Counted from the first letter of the stretch, positions 1-7,809 are shown. The stretch is 30,695 nucleotides of DNA from an uncultured Vogesella sp. (GCA_946479405.1 CAMLGD010000010.1:1-30695), one strand, 5' to 3'. Translations and numbers: made by a program. Notes: generated by a model not told the origin, from the sequence alone.

Positions 1-223
1 ACACCATGTCCGGGTCGTTGGCGCCGGCAAAGCGCTCGAACTCGGCGAATTCGCCATTGACGGTAATGGTGAGCACCGCCTTGGACATCTTCATGCTGTC
101 TTCGGCCAGAAACAGGTTCTTCGGCACAATCTTGCCGCGTGCCACCCCGGTCATGTCCGGGATCACGCACTCCACCTCGTGAATTTGGTGCTCGCGTATA
201 AATGCCGCCAGTTGTTCGTTCAT
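1..223 (-). CDS. Glutamine synthetase family protein, PuuA-like (N-terminal part only)
   Basis: The visible 74 residues begin MNEQLAAFIREHQIHEVE and continue VIPDMTGVARGKIVPKN, the N-terminal beta-grasp signature of the glutamine synthetase superfamily, closest in style to gamma-glutamylputrescine synthetase-type enzymes that ligate glutamate to amines with ATP. The catalytic domain lies outside the window, so substrate cannot be judged. The ATG is preceded by a strong GGAGGAG ribosome site (on the minus strand, about 6 nt upstream), which fixes the start. The gene is divergent from a GntR-FCD regulator, and two TTTGATCAAA palindromes lie between them, so it is the natural target of that regulator. 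The family call is firm; PuuA rather than another GS-like ligase is an inference. Confidence 0.8.
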   Translation of the reverse strand, partial: MNEQLAAFIREHQIHEVECVIPDMTGVARGKIVPKNLFLAEDSMKMSKAVLTITVNGEFAEFERFAGANDPDMV

Positions 224-341
224 GCTCGTTCTCCTCCGGTAAGCGCTTGTCGGGGCCGTTGGCACCCGTCCTTGCCCAGCTTGATCTATCCTTTGCAAAA
301 CAGAAAACCGCAGCAATACGCAGGTTGTGCTGCGCATGGTA

Positions 342-355
342 AATTTGATCAAATT
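342..355. promoter_or_regulatory. Palindromic operator candidate 1 (AATTTGATCAAATT)
   Basis: A perfect 14-bp palindrome, AATTTGATCAAATT, lies in the gap between the divergent GS-like and GntR genes. It shares the core TTTGATCAAA with a second palindrome 24 bp downstream (centre to centre). The repeated core next to a GntR gene suggests an autoregulatory operator pair. No binding data; inference from position and symmetry. Confidence 0.6.
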
Positions 356-364
356 GCACTGTCA

Positions 365-380
365 ACATTTGATCAAATGT
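365..380. promoter_or_regulatory. Palindromic operator candidate 2 (ACATTTGATCAAATGT)
   Basis: A perfect 16-bp palindrome, ACATTTGATCAAATGT, ends 4 nt before the -35 element of the candidate regulator promoter at 385-412. A repressor bound here would sit against RNA polymerase. Same TTTGATCAAA core as the site at 342-355. Confidence 0.6.
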
Positions 381-384
381 GCGC

Positions 385-412
385 TTGCGCCAACCCTCCG
401 CTCTGCTATGCT
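385..412 (+). promoter_or_regulatory. Candidate sigma70 promoter for the GntR gene
   Basis: TTGCGC (385-390) and TATGCT (407-412) are separated by 16 bp. They lie directly downstream of the two palindromes and about 30 nt before the ATG at 441. Both elements are imperfect, so this is a position-supported candidate only. Confidence 0.35.
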
Positions 413-440
413 TGCGGCCAACTTTGTCAGCCTCCCGACC

Positions 441-1091
441 ATGAAGACCGCTTCCGCCTCCACCTTGCAGGACGATACCTACGACAAACTGCGCCACATG
501 CTGATGCTGGGGCGCTGGCTGCCGGGCGAGCGCCTGAAGATCAACCACCTGGCCAGCGAACTGGGCGTCAGCCAGATGCCGGTGCGTGCCGCGCTGCAAA
601 GGTTGGCCGCAGAAAAAGCACTGGTGAACATCCCCAACTGCGGCGTGACGGTGCCGCAGCTGACCGTGGCGCAGTTTGACGACATCCTGCAAAACCGCAT
701 CCTGCTGGAAGGCGAAGCCGCCTGGCTGGGGGCGCAGCGGCTGGATGCCGCCGGGCGCGAGCAGCTGGTGGCGCTGTGCCAGGCGATGGCCGTCGCCATC
801 GCCGCCGACGACGTAAAAGGCTATCTGGATGCCAACGAGCTGTTCCATCTGCAGCTGTACCTGGCGGCCAACTCGCCGCTGCTACTGTCGCTGATCGAAA
901 CCGTGTGGCTGCACGTCGGTCCCATCTCCAACCAGCTGCATCAGGATCTGGCGGTATGGAAAACCATGAACGACGCCCACGACATGCTGATTAAGGCGCT
1001 GCAAAACGATGATGCCGACGGCGTGCGCGCCGCCATCGCCCAGGATCTACGCACCGCCGGCAGCTATCTGCGCCGGCTGTGCCTGCCATGA
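441..1091 (+). CDS. GntR family transcriptional regulator, FCD (FadR-C) subfamily
   Basis: A 216-residue regulator. The winged helix-turn-helix covers about residues 8-75 (YDKLRHMLMLGRWLPGERLK, then LASELGVSQMPVRAALQRL), the hallmark of GntR proteins. An all-helical FCD effector domain follows, with the expected histidines in ANELFHLQL and NDAHDML that usually hold a metal ion near a carboxylate ligand. The reading frame is open from 327, but ATG 441 gives the usual family length and lies downstream of both palindromes and the candidate promoter. It probably represses itself and the divergent GS-like gene; the ligand is unknown, with an amine or organic acid plausible from the neighbour. Its end abuts the flavin reductase gene, suggesting co-transcription. 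Confidence 0.85.
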   Translation: MKTASASTLQDDTYDKLRHMLMLGRWLPGERLKINHLASELGVSQMPVRAALQRLAAEKALVNIPNCGVTVPQLTVAQFDDILQNRILLEGEAAWLGAQRLDAAGREQLVALCQAMAVAIAADDVKGYLDANELFHLQLYLAANSPLLLSLIETVWLHVGPISNQLHQDLAVWKTMNDAHDMLIKALQNDDADGVRAAIAQDLRTAGSYLRRLCLP

Positions 1092-1099
1092 GAACCGCC

Positions 1100-1675
1100 A
1101 TGCCGCATTACCAACCCGTCGATCTGCCCAAATCCTACCGCCTGCTCAACCACGGCCCCACGGTGCTGGTGAGCAGCGCCCACGGCGGGCGCCAGAACGT
1201 GATGGCCGCCGCCTGGAGCATGCCGCTGGACTTCAACCCGCCCAAGGTGGCAGTGGTGATCGACAAATCCACCTTCAGCCGCCAGCTGATCGAAGCCTCC
1301 GGCGAGTTCGTACTGAACGTGCCGCTGCAGCCGCAGGCCACCGCAGTGCTGCAGGTGGGCTCGGACAGTGGGTTGGACGTAGCCGACAAATTTGCCGCCA
1401 GCGGCCTGATCGCCGTGCCCGGCCACGCAGTCGCCGCACCGCACGTGGACGGCTGTGCCGGCTGGCTGGAGTGCCGGCTGATCCGCGAGCCGCACAACCA
1501 GCAGCAGTACGACCTGTTCATCGGCGAGGTTGTCTCCGCCTGGGCCGACCCGACGCTGTTCGCCGACGGTCACTGGCAGCCGATCCACGACGACGCCAAG
1601 CGCACACTGCACTACATTGCCGGTGGGCATTTCTTCACCATCGGCGATACGCTGGAGGTCCCGCTGCCGGAGTAA
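1100..1675 (+). CDS. Flavin reductase-like, FMN-binding split-barrel protein
   Basis: 191 residues with the layout of the flavin reductase/DIM6-NTAB family: PTVLVSSAHGGRQNVMAAAW near the start, MPLDFNPPKVAVVIDKSTF, then GEFVLNVP, and a later LIREPHNQQQYDLFIGEV strand pair. Members bind FMN and either reduce free flavin for a partner oxygenase or act as flavin-binding oxidoreductases. The partner is not in the window. Two in-frame starts are possible: ATG 1088, which overlaps the GntR stop as ATGA but has no ribosome site, and ATG 1100, with a GAGA about 8 nt upstream and the family's usual N-terminus. I chose 1100. It appears to form a two-gene unit with the GntR regulator and ends just before a strong terminator at 1693. 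Confidence 0.8.
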   Translation: MPHYQPVDLPKSYRLLNHGPTVLVSSAHGGRQNVMAAAWSMPLDFNPPKVAVVIDKSTFSRQLIEASGEFVLNVPLQPQATAVLQVGSDSGLDVADKFAASGLIAVPGHAVAAPHVDGCAGWLECRLIREPHNQQQYDLFIGEVVSAWADPTLFADGHWQPIHDDAKRTLHYIAGGHFFTIGDTLEVPLPE

Positions 1676-1692
1676 GCCAGCACGCAGGCGTT

Positions 1693-1725
1693 AAAAAAGG
1701 CAGAGCGGAGGCTCTGCCTTTTTTT
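1693..1725 (+). terminator. Rho-independent terminator, bidirectional
   Basis: GGCAGAGC (1699-1706), loop GGAG, GCTCTGCC (1711-1718), followed by seven T and preceded by six A. It ends the GntR-flavin reductase unit and, read on the other strand, could serve selD, whose stop is at 1761. Confidence 0.9.
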
Positions 1726-1733
1726 CATTGCCA

Positions 1734-1753
1734 TGCGGCCAACGTTGGCCGCA
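1734..1753. repeat. Inverted pair of the GTTGGCCGCA repeat, zero spacer
   Basis: TGCGGCCAAC is immediately followed by GTTGGCCGCA, giving a perfect 20-bp palindrome between the terminator at 1693 and the selD stop codon. There is no T-tract, so alone it would be a weak terminator. It is one of four inverted pairs of the window-wide repeat. Confidence 0.8.
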
Positions 1754-1760
1754 TGCCTTG

Positions 1761-2801
1761 TCAGCTCACGTGGATGAGCGGGTCACCTTCTGCCAGCACG
1801 CCGATACGGCTGGCGTACTCAAAGCCAGCAGCATGGAACAGCTGCAACACCTGCTCCGCCGCTTCCGGCGCTACCGCCACCAGCAGCCCGCCGCTGGTCT
1901 GTGCGTCGGCCAGCACGCGCAGCTGCCACTCGGCCACGCTGTCGGCGCAGTGTACGTCGGCACCGAAACTGGCCAGATTGCGCTCGATGGCGCCCGGGCC
2001 GATACCCTGCTCGGCAAAGCCACGTGCCTCGCGGATCACCGGCACGCTGGCCATGTCCACATGGGCGGCAAGATTGGAGCCGCGACAGATTTCCAGCAGG
2101 TGGCCCAGCAGACCAAAGCCGGTAACGTCGGTGAGCGCATGCACCGTTTCCAGCGGCGCCAGCTGGCCGCCCACCTTGTTGAGCTGGGTGGTGGAGGCGA
2201 TCAGCGCGCGGTAGCCGGCATCGTCCAGCAGGCCCTTTTTCATGGCCTGCGCCAACACGCCCACACCCAAGCCCTTGCCCAGAATCAGCACATCGCCAGC
2301 CTTGGCATCGCAGTTGCGCTTGATCTGCTCCGGATGCATCAGCCCCATCACCACCAGGCCGTAGATCGGCTCCGGTGCATCAATGGAATGGCCGCCGGCA
2401 ATCGGAATCCCCGCTTCGCGGCACACCGATTCGCCACCCTGCAGGATGTCGCGAATCACTTCCACCGGCAGCGTGTTCACCGGCATGCCGACAATGGCCA
2501 GCGCCATGATGGGCGTGGCGCCCATGGCGTAGATGTCGGAAATGGCATTGGTGGCAGCGATGCGGCCAAAATCGTGGCCATCATCGACGATGGGTAGGAA
2601 GAAATCGGTGGTGGCCACCAGCGCCTGCTGGTCGTTCAGGCGGTATACCGCCGCGTCGTCGCTGGTTTCGCGCCCCACCAGCAAATCCGGGTACGGCAGT
2701 TTGTCCTTGGCGCCGGCAAGAATCGACTGCAGCACCGACGGCGCGATTTTGCAGCCACAACCGCCGCCGTGAGACAATTGCGTCAATCTGATATCAGCCA
2801 T
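1761..2801 (-). CDS. selD: Selenide, water dikinase (selenophosphate synthetase)
   Basis: 346 residues, the usual SelD length. It makes selenophosphate from selenide and ATP, the selenium donor for selenocysteine and for 2-selenouridine in tRNA. The N-terminus IRLTQLSHGGGCGCKIAP is the active-site loop; Cys15 and Lys18 match E. coli Cys17 and Lys20, so this is the cysteine form rather than a selenoprotein. Later GGHSIDAPEPIYGL and DVTGFGLLGHL are family motifs of the AIR-synthase fold. ATG 2801 is preferred over an upstream TTG at 2816 because it gives the conserved N-terminus. The gene is divergent from mnmH with only 18 nt between start codons, so its promoter must lie within mnmH. No SelA, SelB or selenocysteine tRNA is in the window, so the visible use of selenophosphate is tRNA modification. 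Confidence 0.97.
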   Translation of the reverse strand: MADIRLTQLSHGGGCGCKIAPSVLQSILAGAKDKLPYPDLLVGRETSDDAAVYRLNDQQALVATTDFFLPIVDDGHDFGRIAATNAISDIYAMGATPIMALAIVGMPVNTLPVEVIRDILQGGESVCREAGIPIAGGHSIDAPEPIYGLVVMGLMHPEQIKRNCDAKAGDVLILGKGLGVGVLAQAMKKGLLDDAGYRALIASTTQLNKVGGQLAPLETVHALTDVTGFGLLGHLLEICRGSNLAAHVDMASVPVIREARGFAEQGIGPGAIERNLASFGADVHCADSVAEWQLRVLADAQTSGGLLVAVAPEAAEQVLQLFHAAGFEYASRIGVLAEGDPLIHVS

Positions 2802-2819
2802 TAAAGAAGCCCACAAACC

Positions 2820-3860
2820 ATGTTGTTCAAGGCCGCGACCGTAGCACAGCTATCCCAGTTTGACGAGATCATCGACGTGCGCACCCCGGCGGAATTCGCC
2901 GAGGATCACATCCCTGGCGCCATCAACTGCCCGGTGATGAGCGATGAAGAACGCGTGCGCGTAGGCACCCTGTACAAGCAGGTATCGCCCTTCGAGGCGC
3001 GCAAGGTGGGTGCCGCCATTGCCGCGCGCAATATCGCCCGCCACCTGGACGAACAGTTTGCCCAGCACCCCAAGTCGTGGCGCCCGCTGGTGTACTGCTG
3101 GCGCGGCGGGCAACGCTCCGGCTCCATGGCCATCATCCTGGCGCAGATCGGCTGGGCGGCGCACCAGCTGCAGGGCGGCTACAAGGCCTACCGCCATCAG
3201 GTGCTGGCCGAGCTGGCCACGTTGCCCAGCCAGTTGCAGCTGCAGGTGATCGGCGGCCCAACCGGCAGTGGCAAGAGCCGGCTGCTGGCGGCACTGGCCC
3301 GGGCTGGTGCCCAGGTGCTGGATCTGGAGCAGCTGGCGGTGCATCGCGGTTCGGTGCTGGGCCGGCTGCCGGATACCGAGCAACCCAGCCAGAAAGGCTT
3401 TGATAGTCAGCTGGCCGCCGCCATCAAGGCACTGGACCCGGCGCGCCCAGTGTTCGTGGAGGCGGAAAGCAAGAAAATCGGCTTTGTTGCCTTGCCGGAT
3501 GCGCTGTTCGAGCGCATGCACCAAAGCCCTTGCCTGCAGGTAGAGGCACCGTTGGCCGCACGCGTTGCCTTCCTGAAGCAGGACTACGACTTCTATCTGA
3601 CCGAGCCGGAACGGCTGGTAACCCAGCTCAATTTCCTGCGCAATGTGCACAGCAAGGCACAGCTGGATGCATGGAACACGATGGCGCGCAGTGGCGACTT
3701 CGACAGTCTGGTAGGCGAGCTGCTGGTTAACCACTACGACCCGCTATATCGCCGCTCGCAGGGCAAGCACTACACCGCCGGGCAGCAGACCATCCAGCTG
3801 CCGGCGCTGGACGACGCCACGCTGGCCACGGTGGCACAGCAGCTGGCCAACGCCGGCTAA
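2820..3860 (+). CDS. mnmH: tRNA 2-selenouridine synthase
   Basis: 346 residues (also called SelU or YbbB). The enzyme replaces sulfur with selenium at wobble 2-thiouridine of tRNAs for Lys, Glu and Gln, through a geranylated intermediate, using selenophosphate from SelD. The rhodanese domain covers about residues 1-125, with DVRTPAEF and the catalytic Cys93 in VYCWRGGQRSGS. A P-loop domain follows, with Walker A GGPTGSGKS at 145-153. Length and domain order match complete family members. The start at 2820 has no clear ribosome site, and only 18 nt separate it from the selD start, so the message is probably leaderless or starts inside selD. Pairing with selD fits a dedicated selenium tRNA-modification unit. 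Confidence 0.96.
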   Translation: MLFKAATVAQLSQFDEIIDVRTPAEFAEDHIPGAINCPVMSDEERVRVGTLYKQVSPFEARKVGAAIAARNIARHLDEQFAQHPKSWRPLVYCWRGGQRSGSMAIILAQIGWAAHQLQGGYKAYRHQVLAELATLPSQLQLQVIGGPTGSGKSRLLAALARAGAQVLDLEQLAVHRGSVLGRLPDTEQPSQKGFDSQLAAAIKALDPARPVFVEAESKKIGFVALPDALFERMHQSPCLQVEAPLAARVAFLKQDYDFYLTEPERLVTQLNFLRNVHSKAQLDAWNTMARSGDFDSLVGELLVNHYDPLYRRSQGKHYTAGQQTIQLPALDDATLATVAQQLANAG

Positions 3861-3986
3861 AGCGCATCAGCGACCACTCCGGCGTTACATCGCCGAACCG
3901 TACTGCCTGCACCCCTGCGCGACGCCCCGTGCCTCGGCTGCGCAACGCAGTGTGGCCGGCGATAGCGCGCAGTAGCGGCCTTGCCG

Positions 3987-4016
3987 CCTGCGGCCAACAG
4001 CAAGGTTGGCCGCAGG
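3987..4016. terminator. Hairpin built from an inverted GTTGGCCGCA pair, between convergent genes
   Basis: CCTGCGGCCAAC (3987-3998), loop AGCAAG, GTTGGCCGCAGG (4005-4016): a perfect 12-bp stem followed by TTTT. It lies between the ends of mnmH (3860) and the minus-strand phosphotransferase (4019) and can act as a terminator for mnmH. The rest of the 3861-4018 gap shows no gene. Confidence 0.75.
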
Positions 4017-4018
4017 TT

Positions 4019-6541
4019 TTAGTCCAGCCCCAGCCGGCGCACGGTGCCGCTGCTGCCGCACACCTCCACCAGCTCGCCCTCCTGCAGCAAGGCCAGCACC
4101 CCGGGCAGGTTCACCACTGCCGGCACGCCGAACTCCCGCGCCACGATGGCACCATGCGACAGGTAGCCGCCGGTTTCCATGATCAGCCCGCCCGCCTTGA
4201 GAAACAGCGGCGTCCACGCCGGGTCGGTAGACGGCGCCAGCAGAATATCGCCCGGCTGCAGTCGCGCACCGTCGGCGGGTTGCAGCAGCTGGCACACCCG
4301 TCCGCGCGCGCGACCGCTGGCGACGGGCAAGCCTTGCAGCAGTTCGCCACTGACCGTCGTCACCGGCGGCGTGGCGGCGTGACTGGCGCCGTAGTGGATC
4401 ACGTCCGGCAGCTGCTGCGTCTGCCACGCCGCGCGCTGGCACCGCCGGTCGGCGGCCAGCGCGGCAAAACCGCCGCCGCGCGCGCCGTGCAGCGCCTGCA
4501 GCAACTCACGGCCCGTCAGGTAGAACACATCGTCCCACTCGTTTAGCGTGCCACGCTGCACCATGCGCTCACCCGCCAGCCGTAGCAGCTGACGCAGCGG
4601 CTCCAGGTAGGCCACGATACCGCTGCGCGCCAATTCGCGCTGCCCCAGCTCCAGCGCGCACTGACGTACCAGTGGTCGCAACAGCGGGCGCCACCACCAG
4701 GGCAGCACATGGCGGGCGGCGGCGTAAGCCTGCTGCGCCTGCTGGCTGCGCCGTGCCGCCAGCGCCACCGCATCCACGCCCACCAGACCGGCCAGCGCAT
4801 CGAACAGATAGCCCGGCGCCTCGCGCCAGCGCGGCTGGCTGCTGTCGGATTCATAGACGGCGCGGTGGCCATAATCATCGAGGAAGGCGGCAAAACCGTC
4901 GCCAAACGGCGTGCCCTGCGGCCAACGTTGCCGCCAATTGGCGTTGTCGCGCCCACTGTCGCCAAGCCAGGCCGCCAGCGCCGGGTCTTGCTCCGCCTGC
5001 GCAGCCAATTGCAGCAATTGCAGGTTCTGCTGCGCAGTGATGCTGAGCGGATTGTCGGCCAGCAGGCCGTTGCTCAGCGCATGGCTGCGTCCCGGTGCAT
5101 GCTTGTCCAGCAGTTTGAGCAACAGCGACAGCGAGCCGCCACCGGATGCCTGCAGAAAGTGCAGCGGGTCGTTGGCATCCACCTGCTGCGTCAGTTGCAG
5201 CATGGTCTGGCACAAGGCCTCGTCACTGATGCCGGGGTGGATGCGCTGACGCCAGCCGCGCACCTCGGCCAGTGCCTGCCGGTAGTGCCGCCCGGCCCCA
5301 CGGCGAATGCCAGCGGTGGCACGCATCAGTTGCAACATGCGCCAGCCGATAGCCAGCCGGCGGCGCAGCGTGGTCGGTGCGGGGGTGATTTCCGGCTGGT
5401 AGCCGCCGGTCAGCTCGTTGATCACGGCGGGAGTCACCCCCAGGCTGTCGCACATTTCCCACTGGATCAGGCTCAGGTGCAGGTACAAGCGACCGGCGAA
5501 CAGCCTGCTGCGTTCCGCGCCGGGGTGCGGGCGGTAGCCGCAGTGGCGCATGGCACTGGTCAGCAACCGGTTCACCAGCACGCGGCTGCTGCTCCAGTCC
5601 AGCGGCGTCATCACGTAGGGCGCCACATCCCGGCTGTTGCCGTTGGACCAGAAACCACCTTGCGGCGCAAGGCCGGGCGGTAGCGCCTCATCCAGTTGCG
5701 TGACCGGGCGCGCCTGCAGCAGCCAGAAGCGGCCGCCACTACGCAGCCATTCGATATCGAAGCACGGCCGGGTGTCGTCCAGTGCCTCGGCCACGTCGCG
5801 GCACAGTTCGGCCAGCTGCTGCAGGCTGTCTTCATCCAGTACCCGCCCCTGCGGGCCGCCGGCCTGCAACGCCACCCGGCCATCGGGTTGCAGGCGGCTT
5901 TGTTGCTGCTTGCGGCCAACCCGGTAGTGCTCGACCGTGTGCGGACCATGCAGCGCAACGGTCAGCAGCGCCTCGTCCGGATCCGCTGCGCCAGCCACCA
6001 GCGCTTCACCCAGGCCGAAGGTAGCCTGGATCAGCAGTTGGTCCTGTCGGCCGTTGGCCGGATTGCAGCTGAACGCCACCCCGGCGGCATCTGCATCCAG
6101 CAGCGGCATGATCAGCACCGCCATTGCCACCGCCTGCTCGGCAATATCAAAGCGCTGCCGGTAGGCGCACGCCTGCGGCGTATCGATGGAGGCGTATACC
6201 TCGGCAACCGCCTGCAGCAGCGCCGCTTCGCCACGCACACCCAGCACACTGGCGTGGATGCCGGCAAAAGAGTGCTCGCTGCCGTCTTCCGCCAGCGCCG
6301 AGGAACGTACCGCCAGCGACAGCGTCCGCCAGGATGCCGGCAACTGCCGCAAAGCGTCGACCAATGGCGGCCACTGCACCAATGCCGGACGGCCTGCGGC
6401 CAACCATTGCCGGTGCAGACTGGCCGGCAACACCCGACCATCCGGCACGGGTAGTCCGTACCCGGCCAGCTGCGCCAGCCTGGCGGCCTTACCGCCACTT
6501 TGCTCCGCGCCCGCCGCGCGCACTGCGGCCCAGTCAAGCAT
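4019..6541 (-). CDS. PEP-utilising phosphotransferase, rifampin phosphotransferase-like
   Basis: 840 residues in the three-domain order of rifampin phosphotransferases and PEP synthases. An ATP-grasp domain covers about 1-280 (GGKAARL at 16-22, AVRSSALAEDGSEHSFAG near 77-94, FDIEWLRSGGRFWLLQARPV near its end). A large helical middle domain covers about 290-740. A swivelling phosphohistidine domain ends the protein, with SHGAIVAREFGVPAV and catalytic His796. In this class ATP phosphorylates the His, which passes phosphate to pyruvate or, in RPH, to the antibiotic. The middle domain and the TetR partner argue for an RPH-like detoxifying or small-molecule kinase rather than housekeeping PpsA; the true substrate is unknown. 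Start: ATG 6541 has an excellent GGAGGTG site inside the tetR 3' end and overlaps its stop by 8 nt, implying translational coupling. Confidence 0.8.
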   Translation of the reverse strand: MLDWAAVRAAGAEQSGGKAARLAQLAGYGLPVPDGRVLPASLHRQWLAAGRPALVQWPPLVDALRQLPASWRTLSLAVRSSALAEDGSEHSFAGIHASVLGVRGEAALLQAVAEVYASIDTPQACAYRQRFDIAEQAVAMAVLIMPLLDADAAGVAFSCNPANGRQDQLLIQATFGLGEALVAGAADPDEALLTVALHGPHTVEHYRVGRKQQQSRLQPDGRVALQAGGPQGRVLDEDSLQQLAELCRDVAEALDDTRPCFDIEWLRSGGRFWLLQARPVTQLDEALPPGLAPQGGFWSNGNSRDVAPYVMTPLDWSSSRVLVNRLLTSAMRHCGYRPHPGAERSRLFAGRLYLHLSLIQWEMCDSLGVTPAVINELTGGYQPEITPAPTTLRRRLAIGWRMLQLMRATAGIRRGAGRHYRQALAEVRGWRQRIHPGISDEALCQTMLQLTQQVDANDPLHFLQASGGGSLSLLLKLLDKHAPGRSHALSNGLLADNPLSITAQQNLQLLQLAAQAEQDPALAAWLGDSGRDNANWRQRWPQGTPFGDGFAAFLDDYGHRAVYESDSSQPRWREAPGYLFDALAGLVGVDAVALAARRSQQAQQAYAAARHVLPWWWRPLLRPLVRQCALELGQRELARSGIVAYLEPLRQLLRLAGERMVQRGTLNEWDDVFYLTGRELLQALHGARGGGFAALAADRRCQRAAWQTQQLPDVIHYGASHAATPPVTTVSGELLQGLPVASGRARGRVCQLLQPADGARLQPGDILLAPSTDPAWTPLFLKAGGLIMETGGYLSHGAIVAREFGVPAVVNLPGVLALLQEGELVEVCGSSGTVRRLGLD

Positions 6542-7127
6542 GACGCACCTCCGCGCCGGCAAAGAACAGCGCCAGCATGTCGTCCATGCGCTGCCTCAGG
6601 TCGTCGTCCTGCTCCAGCCAGGTCATCAACACGCCGGAGTACAGCATCTCCAGCGCCAACACCAGCTGCGGCAACGGAAGATCCGCCCGCACTTCGCCGG
6701 CGGCTACACCCGCGGCCAACAGTGAACTCAGCAGCATGCCCAGCTGGCTGCGTTCGCGCTGTGCATCGAAGGCTGTGGCAAAGCGGTAACGCAGATACGG
6801 CCGCAGGTACCCGCGCTGCTGGCGCGACCAGGCGGCCGAAGTGTGGAAGAAATGCCGCAGCCGGCTGCGGCAATCTGCCAGCTGCTGCAACTCATGCAGC
6901 AACAGCGGTGCATCGGCCGCCAGTGCCCGGTGGAAGCAGTGCGCCAAAATCGCTTCTTTAGCGGGAAAACGGCTGTACAGGGTGCCTTTGGCCACGTCCG
7001 CGGCGCGGGCAATGTCTTCCATGCTGACCTGATCGAAGCCGTGCTGCTCGAACAGTGCATAAGCGGCATTGGCAATCTGGTCGGCACTTTCGCGCTGCTT
7101 ACGTGCGCGGCGGCTGAGGTCTTCCAT
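6534..7127 (-). CDS. TetR/AcrR family transcriptional regulator
   Basis: 197 residues. The TetR helix-turn-helix is near residues 10-57: ANAAYALFEQHGFDQVSMED then IARAADVAKGTLYSRFPAKE. The C-terminal ligand domain is helical with no recognisable specificity. ATG 7127 is chosen because a 23-bp palindrome at 7139-7161 lies just upstream and would otherwise be coding. An in-frame ATG at 7157 lies inside that palindrome and remains possible. The gene runs into the RPH-like enzyme with an 8-nt overlap, so regulator and enzyme form one self-regulated operon whose inducer is probably a substrate of the enzyme. Confidence 0.88.
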   Translation of the reverse strand: MEDLSRRARKQRESADQIANAAYALFEQHGFDQVSMEDIARAADVAKGTLYSRFPAKEAILAHCFHRALAADAPLLLHELQQLADCRSRLRHFFHTSAAWSRQQRGYLRPYLRYRFATAFDAQRERSQLGMLLSSLLAAGVAAGEVRADLPLPQLVLALEMLYSGVLMTWLEQDDDLRQRMDDMLALFFAGAEVRHA

Positions 7128-7138
7128 AGCAGCATCCA

Positions 7139-7161
7139 AAAAATGAACGTCGTTCATTTTT
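7139..7161. promoter_or_regulatory. TetR operator: perfect palindrome centred on 7150
   Basis: AAAAATGAACG (7139-7149), one central base, then the exact mirror image to 7161: 11-bp half sites. ATGAACG-n-CGTTCAT is a familiar form of TetR-family operator. Its position 11 nt before the tetR ATG indicates autorepression of the tetR-phosphotransferase operon. Confidence 0.8.
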
Positions 7162-7217
7162 GAACTTCGTCCAAATAATTGCAAGCAATTTCGCCTACCG
7201 TGCCAGCGTGTAGGCAT

Positions 7218-7251
7218 AAAAAAACCGCCAGTGCTTTCGCATGGCGGTTTT
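7218..7251 (-). terminator. Rho-independent terminator of the AtaL-like gene
   Basis: AAAACCGCCA (7221-7230) pairs with TGGCGGTTTT (7242-7251), with a short inner TGC/GCA stem; on the minus strand it ends in a run of T (A at 7218-7224). It lies 18 nt after the stop of the 7269-7754 gene and separates it from tetR. Confidence 0.85.
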
Positions 7252-7268
7252 GTAATGGCCTGACGGTA

Positions 7269-7754
7269 TTAGTGGCTGCCCAGCACGCCCTCTACCGCCA
7301 GTTGCAAGATGCGCTTGGCCGTATCCATGTCGGCCTGGTGATAGGCAGACTTCAGATACGGCACAAAATAGCTGGGGTCGTTGCTATCGCTGACATCCGG
7401 CTTTTCCGGCAAGTCATTGATATAGCAGAAGCGCAGAAACAGCTTGCCCGGCTCTGGCTCCTCGATGCGCATGCTCATGCGGCCACCGATGTGCTGATCA
7501 CTGGGTTCCGTGTGGTAATGCACCTCCAGTAGCTCGGTGAACAGCACCTGCTCGCGCACCACCAGCGCGCCGAACAGCACCTCCCGCCGCAATGCGTCGT
7601 CGCTGCGCTCCAGGATGCGTACTTCACTGATATTTTCATCGAAACGTTGCGGGTCCTCCGCACGCAACACCAGCCCCTGCCACAGTTGGGCACGGCTAAT
7701 ATTCATGCCCTGCGCTTGCGGGTTGCACATCTGAACCAAGTGCTCGTATTTCAT
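7269..7754 (-). CDS. AtaL-like (DUF1857) SRPBCC family protein
   Basis: 161 residues starting MKYEHLVQMCNP, with AQLWQGLVLRAEDPQRFDEN early and YHTEPSDQHIGGRMSMRIEE in the middle. This pattern is typical of the DUF1857/AtaL-like branch of the SRPBCC (Bet v1-like) fold, a helix-grip barrel that holds a hydrophobic ligand. No catalytic residue can be assigned, and the biological role of the bacterial family is not established. The frame is open further upstream, but ATG 7754 gives the normal N-terminus. It is a single gene with its own terminator, divergent from the unrecognised gene at 8073 across an AT-rich gap. Confidence 0.75.
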   Translation of the reverse strand: MKYEHLVQMCNPQAQGMNISRAQLWQGLVLRAEDPQRFDENISEVRILERSDDALRREVLFGALVVREQVLFTELLEVHYHTEPSDQHIGGRMSMRIEEPEPGKLFLRFCYINDLPEKPDVSDSNDPSYFVPYLKSAYHQADMDTAKRILQLAVEGVLGSH

Positions 7755-7809
7755 TTGTCGCTCACACCATGTAACCAATGCTTTGATTGTAAGGCAGTCG
7801 CTAAAAAAC

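Noticed and set aside
327..440. An upstream start for the GntR regulator
   Set aside because: It would make both operator palindromes and the candidate promoter coding and adds 38 residues not typical of the family.
1009..2214. A 401-codon plus-strand frame across the flavin reductase and selD
   Set aside because: It crosses a strong terminator and two well-supported genes, and its Arg/Ala/Pro-rich product is typical of a GC-rich shadow.
4019..6541. Naming the phosphotransferase ppsA
   Set aside because: The fold is shared, but the middle domain, moderate motif match and TetR coupling fit an RPH-like enzyme better; the substrate stays open.
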